A stretch of 15,043 bases of DNA, taken from the NCBI GenBank assembly GCA_964425745.1, contig CAYRNW010000039.1, forward strand, positions 1 through 15,043. The letters are read 5' to 3'. Positions within the stretch are counted from its first letter, which is position 1. Each line of letters opens with the position of its first letter. The notes under the pieces are model-generated. The model saw nothing but the letters and a program-made list of their open reading frames with translations. It had not been told where the DNA came from and ran no database searches. Positions 1 through 6,684 of this stretch are shown here, one piece after another. This stretch comes from CALCNS01 sp964425745. GTDB lineage: Bacteria; Bacillota; JAAYKD01. The position numbers were made by a program, and so were the translations under genes.

Positions 1-72
1 GGATAAAAAAAGTCCCCCTGCCTTTATTTACAACACATCGTAGTAAACGAAGAAAAGGGGGGGGGGGGGGGG
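1..72 (-). terminator. Terminator hairpin H1 with a 16-G tract, left-most copy of the repeat family
   Basis: On the minus strand a C-rich arm (complement of 44-72) can pair with a GTAAATAAAGGCAGGGGG arm (complement of 14-31), followed by a run of seven T (complement of 5-11). This is the form of a Rho-independent terminator. It closely matches the copy at 2979-3037, including flanking bases, and is related to the copy at 11382-11437. The G tract at 57-72 is 16 bases long, against 7 and 5 in the other two. By analogy with those copies, a sigma gene probably follows just beyond the left edge. Confidence 0.7.
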
Positions 73-101
73 AATCGGGCACTGAAGAAGGGTTTTATTT
101 C

Positions 102-130
102 TTACTTCAACGTTGCTTGCCACAAATCTG
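102..130 (-). pseudogene. 3' remnant of a family 5 solute-binding protein gene
   Basis: The last eight codons and stop (DLWQATLK) match the end of the intact solute-binding protein gene at 3064-4725, and the downstream sequence into the terminator hairpin is shared as well. Upstream the similarity stops abruptly and an in-frame stop follows within about six codons. This is therefore the scar of a second copy that was lost by deletion or recombination, leaving only the tail next to the hairpin. It shows that this module once had the same end as the module to its right. Confidence 0.65.
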
Positions 131-160
131 AATATTCCGGGGGCAATTACCCAGCTGAAC

Positions 161-342
161 TTATGATGCGGTGTACACATTGGACAAATCACTGTAAGGT
201 ACAATTCCGTATGGTGTAATTGTATCCCCTACTGCACTCTAGAGGTGCTGTAATCACCCACTTGAGTTTCCCGTCTGTTCCGTGTACGGGGTGTTATATA
301 AAATCTCGTTATAACCTTAATTTTATTTGGACTTAGTTCCAA
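161..342 (-). pseudogene. Possible frameshifted remnant of a small protein gene
   Basis: Two minus-strand reading frames abut. The first runs from a TTG at 340-342 to a TAG at 229-231 and ends GDYSTSRVQ. The second continues as VGDTITPYGIVPYSDLSNV and ends at the TAA at 161-163. One missing base near 230 would join them into about 60 residues that read like the end of a secreted protein. There is no ribosome binding site before the TTG and I do not recognise the family, so this could be chance. The rest of the 131-358 stretch shows nothing else. Confidence 0.3.
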
Positions 343-358
343 TTAGGATTATTATAAG

Positions 359-1000
359 TTATTTACCATATTTATCGACATCTGGGAAAATAATATCCTC
401 AATCTTAACAGTTATCGGATCGGATCCCCCATGTCTAGTAATAGATACTGTTCCGTCCTTGTTTCGACCGATCATTATAGGCTCACTAAAATCGCTGATT
501 TGCAAGTCTTCTGGCTTTAAGATATTTCCTGATACATCTTTAACTCCTTCTTTAATCCAAACTGGGAATGATAAAGTTCCTTTAGATTCCACGTTATACT
601 GTAGAGTATCCTTTTCCCTCACCCATACTTGTTTAATTCCTGTTTCCAAAGGCATCACACCGAGCAACTGTCCATCATCAAATCTTGAGAGTAACAACCA
701 GTATTCCTCTTCTCCGTCCGCGGTTTTGAATAAATAGCGATTATCTACGTGAAACAATTGATTTACATAAAGTGAATCACTAATATCGTAATTATATTTG
801 ACATAAGGTAAGATATAGACATTAGAATTTGTAACAACATATTCGTTTTCCAGTTCACCTAAATAAGTGGTATATTCCACGATCTGATGCGCAATATTTT
901 TTTCCTCTTCTGGTTCTTTTTCGGGTGTTGCAGGTTGATTACAACCAGTAAGAATCAAAATAATGAAAATAACAAAAATACTAAGACGAAGACTTTTCAT
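359..1000 (-). CDS. Putative lipoprotein, 213 residues
   Basis: The protein starts with MKSLRL, a hydrophobic stretch, and a lipobox LTGC at residues about 16-19, followed by an acidic linker (EKEPEEEK). It should therefore be exported, lipid-modified at Cys and held on the outer face of the membrane. The remaining roughly 185 residues are mainly beta-like with no motif I recognise. The ATG at 998-1000 is chosen over an upstream start at 1105 because GGAGGATAACT sits directly before it and the signal peptide begins there. A TATAAT-like box (complement of 1125-1130) lies upstream, with no clear -35. It is the last intact gene of the left module and occupies the position held by lipoproteins in the two other cargo operons. 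No specific function can be assigned. Confidence 0.75.
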   Translation of the reverse strand: MKSLRLSIFVIFIILILTGCNQPATPEKEPEEEKNIAHQIVEYTTYLGELENEYVVTNSNVYILPYVKYNYDISDSLYVNQLFHVDNRYLFKTADGEEEYWLLLSRFDDGQLLGVMPLETGIKQVWVREKDTLQYNVESKGTLSFPVWIKEGVKDVSGNILKPEDLQISDFSEPIMIGRNKDGTVSITRHGGSDPITVKIEDIIFPDVDKYGK

Positions 1001-1184
1001 AGTTATCCTCCATGCAAATACAAATTTTGGTTTACCTAGAAACACATACATAATTGCATTATATATTGCTCTTATCGTTCTTAAAAAATTACTTTTTATG
1101 CTCACTAAATGTTTTCTAGAAGCTATTATATCATCATAATTAATTAATCACGGATTTGTCTTGAAGCCAAAAGATTAACTGCTA

Positions 1185-1355
1185 TTACAAGACATAACGT
1201 TCACTATTGAAATGAAAATCCAAGAGAATAACTTTATCCTCAGATTCACCCAGTATAGTAGAAGCGTTCTCTTTATATAAAACATCTTTAGTGTATGCCT
1301 GACCACTTAATAGTACCATCGTAATAACTATAAGAGCAGCTAAAAGTTTTTTCAT
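1185..1355 (-). CDS. Small secreted peptide, 56 residues
   Basis: The start ATG at 1353-1355 has an excellent AGGAGG ribosome binding site, better than any signal for the upstream start at 1403. The first 20 residues (MKKLLAALIVITMVLLSGQA) form a clear Sec signal peptide with cleavage predicted after GQA or nearby. The mature part is only about 36 residues (TKDVLYKEN... ending SERYVL) and has no cysteine and no recognised domain. It may be a genuine short secreted peptide or the front of a longer cargo gene that lost its 3' part. It lies between the signal-peptide-only ORF (1438-1527) and the lipoprotein gene. The strong translation signal argues that it is or was made. Confidence 0.6.
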   Translation of the reverse strand: MKKLLAALIVITMVLLSGQAYTKDVLYKENASTILGESEDKVILLDFHFNSERYVL

Positions 1356-1437
1356 TGTTTCCCTCCTATAAATTCCATACTTCAATAGCATAGATCTTAC
1401 CAACGTCAGTAGGATTTTGTTAAAATCATTTTTTAGA

Positions 1438-1527
1438 TTATACCGTTATTGCTCTAACCGCAGCGCTCATCATTGAACTACTTGCCAAAATGGAAACTAA
1501 AACAATTGTCAGCAGTATCCTCTTCAA
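1438..1527 (-). CDS. 29-residue signal-peptide-only ORF, truncated version of the 113-residue secreted protein
   Basis: The ORF encodes LKRILLTIVLVSILASSS, then MMSAAVRAITV and stop. It is almost identical to the signal peptide of the intact gene at 5937-6278, but it stops just where the mature domain should begin. The TTG at 1525-1527 is preferred to a GTG three codons upstream, because the AAGGGGGTGAT ribosome binding site overlaps the GTG and is correctly spaced for the TTG. It directly follows leader hairpin H4 and the anti-sigma gene. It is most simply a decayed gene whose 3' part was replaced, but the open frame and ribosome binding site are kept, so a functional signal-peptide-derived peptide cannot be excluded. 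Confidence 0.5.
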   Translation of the reverse strand: MKRILLTIVLVSILASSSMMSAAVRAITV

Positions 1528-1535
1528 ACTAATCA

Positions 1536-1589
1536 CCCCCTTTCTCCATTTGCTTCTCATAATAGTAAACGGAGGTAGAGGGTGTTTCC
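1536..1589 (-). promoter_or_regulatory. Leader hairpin H4 with ribosome-binding-site arm and embedded promoter-like motif
   Basis: On the minus strand CCTCCGTTTAC (complement of 1565-1575) pairs, with G-T wobbles, with GCAAATGGAGAAAGGGGG (complement of 1536-1553); the loop is about 11 nt. The second arm contains the ribosome binding site of the 29-residue ORF, so the folded form would hide it. The first arm and its 5' flank contain GGAAAC (complement of 1584-1589), 16 nt, then TACTAT (complement of 1562-1567). That spacing is kept in all three leader copies and resembles a -35/-10 pair. Same family as the terminator hairpins. Promoter function is inferred. Confidence 0.5.
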
Positions 1590-1613
1590 GGACACTTAAT
1601 TAAAATATTTTTT

Positions 1614-2321
1614 CTATTTTTTTACAGCTACCTGTTTCAAGCTCTCTGCGATGCGTATAATCACAGATTTATCTAAATCACTGTTCACCATAAAGACCAT
1701 GGTGTTTCTTCTGTCCATCCAGATTAGATTGTTGGTGTTGGACCCTTCATCAGCACGATAAAAATCTGCCTTGATCCCGTTAACTGTTACTTCTTCCCGT
1801 AAACTCTCGACATTTTTGGTAATAAGTTCGGTTTGAGTGCCCTCATTAGCCCTATAATACTCAATGACAATTCCACTTTGGCTATTTTGCTTTTGGTACA
1901 AACGCCCGTGCGACATTTCGTCTGCGTATTCATAAACCTGCTCAAAACCCTCCGGTAACCAGGTTGGGTCATAGTGTGGCAGTACGCCAGTTTCGTCTTG
2001 CCCCCAAAATCGATAGATGATGCTGCTCTCATAGACTTCACGAATCCAACTGAACACTATTTCACGGGCATCGGCATCAATGGTGAGCCAAACACTTGAA
2101 GTGATTATTAACGCTAAGAAAACCGAAGCAATGTGACGGGTCACTCTTTGCTTTTTATAGACAAATTTTGCTTTTAACCGAACCTGCTCCATCTTGCTTT
2201 GAAATTCGTCCGAAAACTCATTCTCACAATCTAAAGGATTGGGCAAGGAGTTTAACATAGCGTTGCGAACCGACTGTGCCGCTTTGCTTAATACTTCATC
2301 TGTTATAGTCATACTCCTCAA
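1614..2321 (-). CDS. Membrane-anchored anti-sigma factor, DUF4367-type (copy 1)
   Basis: The 235-residue protein has an N-terminal cytoplasmic part (1-62, charged and rich in Lys/Arg near the membrane), one transmembrane segment at about 63-82 (HIASVFLALIITSSVWLTI), and an extracytoplasmic C-terminal domain (about 110-235) with the WLPEGFEQVYEY-type opening seen in DUF4367 proteins. Such proteins bind the partner ECF sigma at the membrane and release it on an outside signal. The gene overlaps the sigma gene by four bases (TTGA), with AAGGAGGATGAC inside the sigma gene suited to the TTG start at 2321; an ATG three codons later has its GAGGAG too close. Overlap and order argue for translational coupling and a direct partnership. 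It differs from copy 2 only at residues 6 (Ile for Leu) and 20 (Asn for Ser). Confidence 0.8.
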   Translation of the reverse strand: MRSMTITDEVLSKAAQSVRNAMLNSLPNPLDCENEFSDEFQSKMEQVRLKAKFVYKKQRVTRHIASVFLALIITSSVWLTIDADAREIVFSWIREVYESSIIYRFWGQDETGVLPHYDPTWLPEGFEQVYEYADEMSHGRLYQKQNSQSGIVIEYYRANEGTQTELITKNVESLREEVTVNGIKADFYRADEGSNTNNLIWMDRRNTMVFMVNSDLDKSVIIRIAESLKQVAVKK

Positions 2322-2839
2322 TTTGGGTCATCCTCCTTTTCTATCTGCTTTCTAAGGGAATCTTTGGCACGCCAAAGCAATTTTTGTACAGAGCCACGTT
2401 TCATACTTAACATCTTGGCGATTTCCTTGGTATTGAAACCGTTATCATAATGCAGCAGTAGAATTTCACGATATCGCGCCGGAAGCACCGCCATGGCATC
2501 GGCGACCCCACTGTCACCGGGTAGCGGGATTGGTATGCCGGCAATGGTATCTTCGAAGTCGATGTCGACGATTTTTGAATTGGCTCGTATAATGTCGATT
2601 GCTTTTCTCTCTACTATGATAACGATGTAGGAGCGCGTTTTCGGACACTTCACTTCAGATATTTTTTTTAAATTTCCTATGATAGACAGAAATGCCTGAT
2701 GTACAGCATCTTCAGCAGAGTGAGGGTTGTTGAGAATTCGCATCGCCACATGATACATCAGTCCGCGATACTGAAAATAGAGTTGTTCAAACTTACTTCT
2801 CTCTTCTTCGCTTTCAATGGCTTGTAAATAGATTAGCAT
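2318..2839 (-). CDS. ECF-type (sigma-70 family) RNA polymerase sigma factor (copy 1)
   Basis: The 173-residue protein has sigma region 2 at about 16-85 (FEQLYFQYRGLMYHVAMRIL, then the NPHSAEDAVHQAF helix typical of region 2.2) and sigma region 4 at about 114-165 (LPARYREILLLHYDNGF, TKEIAKMLSMKRGSV, QKLLWRAKDSLRK), a helix-turn-helix that reads the -35 element. It should direct RNA polymerase to a small set of promoters and be held inactive by the anti-sigma encoded next. The start ATG has GGGGGAGG 5-8 bases upstream. A short variable linker (about 90-113) joins the two regions. It has Gly149 in the region 4 recognition helix where copy 2 has Asp. Targets are unknown; autoregulation and control of the neighbouring exported-protein genes are inferred from context. 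Confidence 0.88.
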   Translation of the reverse strand: MLIYLQAIESEEERSKFEQLYFQYRGLMYHVAMRILNNPHSAEDAVHQAFLSIIGNLKKISEVKCPKTRSYIVIIVERKAIDIIRANSKIVDIDFEDTIAGIPIPLPGDSGVADAMAVLPARYREILLLHYDNGFNTKEIAKMLSMKRGSVQKLLWRAKDSLRKQIEKEDDPN

Positions 2840-2936
2840 TTGTCCTCCCCCGATTCACTCTTCCTATAGATTAGTAATAATTCAAGTCACTTATTCGCGT
2901 ATTCTGTGCAAGCGAATTATTCTCCTGCATTTTCTT

Positions 2937-2964
2937 ATAATAGATACGAACAAATTGCTGCAAA
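2937..2964 (-). promoter_or_regulatory. Candidate promoter of sigma/anti-sigma operon 1
   Basis: On the minus strand TTTGCA (complement of 2959-2964) and TATTAT (complement of 2937-2942) are 16 bases apart, about 100 bases upstream of the sigma gene and just after the terminator of the previous operon. Both boxes are kept in the second copy (11340-11367), although the surrounding non-coding sequence has diverged. The leader further down holds another conserved stretch (CTTGCACAGAATACGCGAAT, complement of about 2893-2912) whose role is not clear. Confidence 0.4.
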
Positions 2965-2978
2965 AATCGGGGTCGGAT

Positions 2979-3037
2979 AAAAAAAGTCCCCCTGCCTTTA
3001 TTTACAACACATCGTAGTAAACGAAGAAAGGGGGGGA
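2979..3037 (-). terminator. Terminator hairpin H2 after the solute-binding protein gene
   Basis: On the minus strand a CCCCCCC-TTTCTTCGTTTAC arm (complement of 3017-3036) pairs imperfectly, with G-T wobble, with GTAAATAAAGGCAGGGGG (complement of 2988-3005). Seven T follow (complement of 2979-2985), giving a Rho-independent terminator for the operon 6278-3064. It begins some 25 bases after the stop of the solute-binding protein gene. It nearly equals H1 apart from the G-tract length (7 here) and is homologous to H3 and to the three leader hairpins. Confidence 0.75.
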
Positions 3038-3063
3038 ATCGGGTACTGAATAAGATTTTTATT

Positions 3064-4725
3064 TTACTTCAACGTTGCTTGCCACAAATCCACAAAAATC
3101 TGGTTTGGATTTGTAAGCTCTAAACCTTGAATACGGTTATTGTATGCGTAATAGTGATATTCATTGATAAGAGGGACAGTGTAAGCTTGGTCATGAATCT
3201 CTTGTAAAGCTTCTTGATATTTTTGTTTTTGTATTTCTACATCAGTACTACTCATCATTTCTTCGAGAGATTGAACAAATGCTGAATCCTCATTGAAATA
3301 TTCTAGCTGTCGACGATTTGGACTTGTCATGTTCGCATAGAGCGAGTTTGGGTCAAACATTGGAATTGTTTGCAATTGCATAGCTTTCGCCTCTCGAGCT
3401 TCGTATACCGGAACCCATGTAAGCTCAATACCCACTTCATTTAACTGACGATTTAACTCTTTTGCTACAGGGGTCTTCAACCATTGTTCCAAATCATTGG
3501 TCAAACTTGTTGCCGTGATGACGATACTTTTATCATATTCTGCTTCTGCAAGGAGCTCTTTCGCCTTTTCTTCATTATATTCATAGGGATTCTTTAATTC
3601 GAAATACCAAGGGTGCTCGGGAGTAAGATATTGCTGCGTAACAACGCCGGTAGAACCATCTTGTTCTGTTTGTGCTAGCAAAAGAGCTTCTCGGTCAATG
3701 GCGTAGGCAATTGCTTGTCGCACCAAATGCTCTGACTCGGTACCGTTGATTTTTGAAAAATGTAGTCTTTGAGATGTTGTACTCGGTAGATATTGGATCA
3801 GATTCAAGTGCTCTGCACTTTTAAATTTGCTGAAGTACTCCATTTGGCTTAGATCTCCCCATAATGGAGATGTCCATGGTGAAATATCCATGGCCTTTGA
3901 CAAGAGATAACCATTTATTTCGTAAGGTCCATTCTTTAGTTGTTGTAACGTGATTTTCTCTATTGCCACATTCCCTTTCCAATATTGGTCGTTCCTGCTC
4001 AACTCCAACTTAACAGGGCTATTAACATTAATGAAATTATCATAGCTCTTTTCATCAATTTTCCAAGGTCCACTTCCAATAGGTGGTGTTTTTGAATAAG
4101 CGGCTTCAATGACATCGGCAGTCTGTTGATTTTGATTTACACTTAAGTAAACCAATTGGAGATTCTTGCGTTCTATTTCCCGAGGCCACGGATCTTCGGT
4201 CACTTTATTCGGGTTATATGCAGGAGTAATGCCAAATGTTAATGCTTGTAAAAACATCATATCTGGCGCATTCAGGTAAAATTTCATTTGATACTTACTA
4301 ACTAATTCAATCTTTTCAAATTTTTCAAATTTCTGCAAAGTTTCAGGGCTTCTTGTCGCATGCACATAGATCAAGCGCAGAAGAGTATCGGCAACATCGG
4401 CAGAAGTGAGTTCTGCTCCATTGTGAAATTTGACGCCCTCATGCAGAGTTAAGGTATATACCAAGTCATCTTGTTCGTATTCGCGAACAATGCTCGGTTC
4501 TACAAAGCCATACTCATCGAGGGTAAACAATGCATCATAGATCAGCAGATGCAAGCCGTTTGTATAAGGATTGACAAACGGCGACCAAGGACGATATCCA
4601 TTCACATCGAAGCTTGTTCCAATTACAACCGATTGTGGACCTTTATTACAACCACTAAGTACTGGTATGAAGAGCAAAAGGGCCAGGAAGAGCGCTAAAA
4701 ATCTGACATGACATCGGTATTTCAT
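3064..4725 (-). CDS. Family 5 extracellular solute-binding lipoprotein (Opp/Dpp/Nik type)
   Basis: The 553-residue protein has a signal peptide with lipobox LSGC (Cys26), then the SBP_bac_5 pattern: a call-to-partner start (SVVIGTSFDVNGYRPWSP), the hallmark YTLTLHEGVKFHNGAELTSA near residues 90-110, a central ligand cleft region with QAIAYAIDREAL, and a C-terminal closing domain. Members bind peptides, nickel complexes or sugars outside the membrane and deliver them to an ABC permease. Length fits the family. The start has a good AGGAGG (complement of 4732-4737). No permease or ATPase gene is nearby, so it may feed a distant transporter or act as a sensor for a peptide. It is the last gene of an operon with a small secreted protein and a SurA-N-like protein, and is followed by terminator H2. 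A remnant of a second copy lies at 102-130. Confidence 0.85.
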   Translation of the reverse strand: MKYRCHVRFLALFLALLLFIPVLSGCNKGPQSVVIGTSFDVNGYRPWSPFVNPYTNGLHLLIYDALFTLDEYGFVEPSIVREYEQDDLVYTLTLHEGVKFHNGAELTSADVADTLLRLIYVHATRSPETLQKFEKFEKIELVSKYQMKFYLNAPDMMFLQALTFGITPAYNPNKVTEDPWPREIERKNLQLVYLSVNQNQQTADVIEAAYSKTPPIGSGPWKIDEKSYDNFINVNSPVKLELSRNDQYWKGNVAIEKITLQQLKNGPYEINGYLLSKAMDISPWTSPLWGDLSQMEYFSKFKSAEHLNLIQYLPSTTSQRLHFSKINGTESEHLVRQAIAYAIDREALLLAQTEQDGSTGVVTQQYLTPEHPWYFELKNPYEYNEEKAKELLAEAEYDKSIVITATSLTNDLEQWLKTPVAKELNRQLNEVGIELTWVPVYEAREAKAMQLQTIPMFDPNSLYANMTSPNRRQLEYFNEDSAFVQSLEEMMSSTDVEIQKQKYQEALQEIHDQAYTVPLINEYHYYAYNNRIQGLELTNPNQIFVDLWQATLK

Positions 4726-4762
4726 AATTACCTCCTAAAGAATACTAACCAACTACCAAAAT

Positions 4763-5866
4763 TCACTTTAGAAGTATTTGAATGTTGGCTCCATCTCTTA
4801 ATTTAGTTATCGCATTTTCAACACTCATATCTGATTTGATGAGATTATCTTTCCAGGCAGAGATTTCTTCAAGCTCACCTTGTAATTGCTGTATGCTAGT
4901 TAAATATTCGTCCAATGATTTTCCTAACCCTTTAGCATACGAATCAAGATAACTCAATGCGCGCTCTAAAGAGGCAATTCCAGACAAATCATCCACTTCT
5001 TGACACTCAAGATAGGCTTTTTGGTAGTTAAATACTTCGTTTGATATTGTTGACTGACTGCTTCTAAGCATCTGTAAAATCAACTTTGCGTCAATTAAGT
5101 TATCCAGTACTTTTCGCTTTGCGTCATTGATTTCTACTTCGGTTAATGTAGATTGTTCTAAACCAAGAAGTCTAATGTTTTCGTCAATGGAGAACAAGTA
5201 TCCCAGCAATGCTTTTTCATACGCATATTTTGTTATATGTTCACCATTCACTATTGCTACTAACGAACCATCATCCACAAGTTCAGACACTTTCCTGCCC
5301 GTCAAATATGCTTTATCAGAGAAACTCAGATTAATGCTAGACCCTAAGTCAGTATTCAAGTTTTCGATTGTGTTTACGTAAGCACTCGACGATTGGCGAG
5401 TTGGCCAATTTAAATCATATTGTTCACTTCCCCCGTATGAGGGAACTACATCATCGATGAAATTAAACCTTGCTGCAGGTGTTAAAGTAATAGAGGTAAA
5501 ATATTGGGCTGGTGAAAAATTTTTCTGTGTAAAAGCATATGAATCACTGGAGGTATTTGTATCGAGCGGGGTGCCATACATATAACTATTCAAGTCTAGA
5601 GATATCATTTCGGTCAAGTCAAGATAACTTTGATTTGTATTGATTGTTGCACTACCTGTAATATAGTAAACATCACGACCTTGCCCATTTTCATCATAAG
5701 AGTATGTCGCAGCCATCGTGTACCCGATAGATATAGGCACAAAATTATAGGTGATAGCGAAATATTTAGTAGCACTATAACCAGAATGAATTGACGATGC
5801 AATCACCTGACCAGTTATTAGTACAGCTATTAAAAGAATTGCCAAAAGTATTTTTTGATTTTTCAT
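4763..5866 (-). CDS. Secreted protein with C-terminal SurA-N-like chaperone domain
   Basis: The 367-residue protein starts with a Sec signal peptide (KNQKILLAILLIAVLITG, cleavage near Ala23). Residues about 30-190 are a Tyr/Ser/Thr-rich, beta-like domain I do not recognise. Residues about 200-340 resemble the N-terminal helical domain of SurA/PrsA-type proteins: the opening VAIVNGEHITKYAYEKAL, a helical region ending in NLIDAKLILQML, and a later YAKGLGKSLDEYLTS segment. The same landmarks, VNGQ and YAKGLELTSEEYIQK, appear in the protein at 12824-13567, so the two are related. No parvulin-type isomerase domain follows. It probably helps a secreted partner fold outside the membrane, with the small secreted protein encoded just before it as the likely client. 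That client link is inferred from gene order. Confidence 0.65.
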   Translation of the reverse strand: MKNQKILLAILLIAVLITGQVIASSIHSGYSATKYFAITYNFVPISIGYTMAATYSYDENGQGRDVYYITGSATINTNQSYLDLTEMISLDLNSYMYGTPLDTNTSSDSYAFTQKNFSPAQYFTSITLTPAARFNFIDDVVPSYGGSEQYDLNWPTRQSSSAYVNTIENLNTDLGSSINLSFSDKAYLTGRKVSELVDDGSLVAIVNGEHITKYAYEKALLGYLFSIDENIRLLGLEQSTLTEVEINDAKRKVLDNLIDAKLILQMLRSSQSTISNEVFNYQKAYLECQEVDDLSGIASLERALSYLDSYAKGLGKSLDEYLTSIQQLQGELEEISAWKDNLIKSDMSVENAITKLRDGANIQILLK

Positions 5867-5936
5867 AACAATTCACTTCCCTTACTTTATTTTTAATTTG
5901 CTAGAATTAAGTAAACATGGAATCAAGAAATTTTCC

Positions 5937-6278
5937 CTAACAAGTTTTTGTGACCGGATTCCCTGTGAACGGTACCCCATCAATAGTCCCTGAAACCTTC
6001 AAGGTATAAGTTTGACCACTTATTACGCTATGGTTTCCGGCAATAACCAAGTAGGAAGTCGCAGAGCCCGACCAAGATTCGACAAGAATAGTCCCATGCC
6101 ACAGTTCTAAGGTTGCTTCGATTTGTTTACCAATTTCGTTAATTCTTACACTACAATAAGCAGTTGTTCCTGTAAAGGTTAGAGTTGGTGTTAGCGATAT
6201 GGCTCTAACTGCGGCACTCATCACTGAACTACTTGCCAAAATGGAAACTAAAATAATTGTCAGCAGTATCCTCTTCAA
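5937..6278 (-). CDS. Small secreted beta-rich protein, 113 residues, first cargo gene of module
   Basis: The signal peptide LKRILLTIILVSILASSS is followed by about 85 residues with alternating hydrophobic and polar positions (TLTFTGTTAYCSVRINEIG, then IEATLELWHGTILVESW, ending TGNPVTKTC). Two cysteines, one near the start of the mature domain and one at the very C-terminus, could form a disulfide. The layout resembles small immunoglobulin-like secreted proteins common in clostridia, but I do not assign a family. TTG at 6276-6278 is preferred over a GTG nine bases upstream, because AAGGGGGTGAT overlaps the GTG and is properly spaced for the TTG. It follows leader hairpin H5 and the tail of a lost anti-sigma gene. 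It is the only intact one of three related genes here. Confidence 0.7.
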   Translation of the reverse strand: MKRILLTIILVSILASSSVMSAAVRAISLTPTLTFTGTTAYCSVRINEIGKQIEATLELWHGTILVESWSGSATSYLVIAGNHSVISGQTYTLKVSGTIDGVPFTGNPVTKTC

Positions 6279-6286
6279 ATTAATCA

Positions 6287-6340
6287 CCCCCTTTCTTCAT
6301 TTGCTTCTCATAATAGTAAACGGAGGAAGAGTGCATTTCC
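6287..6340 (-). promoter_or_regulatory. Leader hairpin H5 with ribosome-binding-site arm and promoter-like motif
   Basis: CTCTTCCTCCGTTTAC (complement of 6317-6332) pairs with GCAAATGAAGAAAGGGGG (complement of 6286-6303), the latter holding the ribosome binding site for the 113-residue protein. GGAAAT (complement of 6335-6340), 16 nt and TACTAT (complement of 6313-6318) match the promoter-like layout of H4 and H6, with T in place of the last C of the -35-like box. The second arm is nearly identical to that of terminator H3, but here it is followed by TGATTAAT and the TTG start instead of a T run. Confidence 0.5.
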
Positions 6341-6368
6341 GGACACTGGATTAAAAAAATAATTCTTT

Positions 6369-6596
6369 TTATTTTTTTACAGCTACCTGTTTCAAGCTCT
6401 CTGCGATGCGTATAATCACAGATTTATCTAAATCACTGTTCACCATAAAGACCATGGTGTTTCTTCTGTCCATCCAGATTAGATTGTTGGTGTTGGACCC
6501 TTCATCAGCACGATAAAAATCTGCCTTGATCCCGTTAACGGTTACTTCTTCCCGTAAGCTCTCGACATTTTTTGCAATAAGTTCGGTATGAGTGCC
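6369..6596 (-). pseudogene. 3' remnant of a third anti-sigma gene
   Basis: The last 75 codons of the DUF4367-type anti-sigma gene are present, from GTHTELIAKNVESL to the QVAVKK end and stop, in the same place relative to the hairpin and small protein gene as in the intact copies. Upstream of the GGC codon at 6594-6596 the similarity ends, and an in-frame TAG occurs 17 codons further up. The matching sigma gene and the anti-sigma N-terminus are gone. Differences from the intact copies lie in the first 60 or so bases, while the rest is identical by eye. The 88 bases up to the next gene contain only a weak inverted repeat (AACACC... GGTGTT). Confidence 0.85.
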
Positions 6597-6684
6597 ACCA
6601 ACAAAAAGTAGTGAGCTTTGAACACCCGCTGCCTAACCCTTTTTACCTATACTTTTGCAGGTGTTATGAAAACACAAAGGAGTA

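Larger units (their letters stand above)
1532..3057. repeat. Direct repeat copy 1: hairpin, anti-sigma, sigma, promoter, terminator
   Basis: This 1.5-kb block recurs at 9935-11460 with a constant offset of 8403 bases across the coding part. By eye, 1614-2260 and 2568-2839 show no difference from the other copy, while 19 differences fall between 2262 and 2567. The non-coding flanks are diverged but alignable through the terminator hairpin. Similarity ends at the cargo genes on both sides, so the sigma/anti-sigma unit with its two hairpins is the duplicated entity. Confidence 0.9.

Noticed and set aside
327..737. Plus-strand open frame of 136 codons
   Set aside because: It lies opposite the lipoprotein gene, has no ribosome binding site and a low-complexity translation; a shadow frame.
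1787..2041. 84-codon minus frame inside the anti-sigma gene, repeated at 10190-10444
   Set aside because: It is identical in both places only because the anti-sigma genes are duplicated; no start signal and no protein-like pattern.
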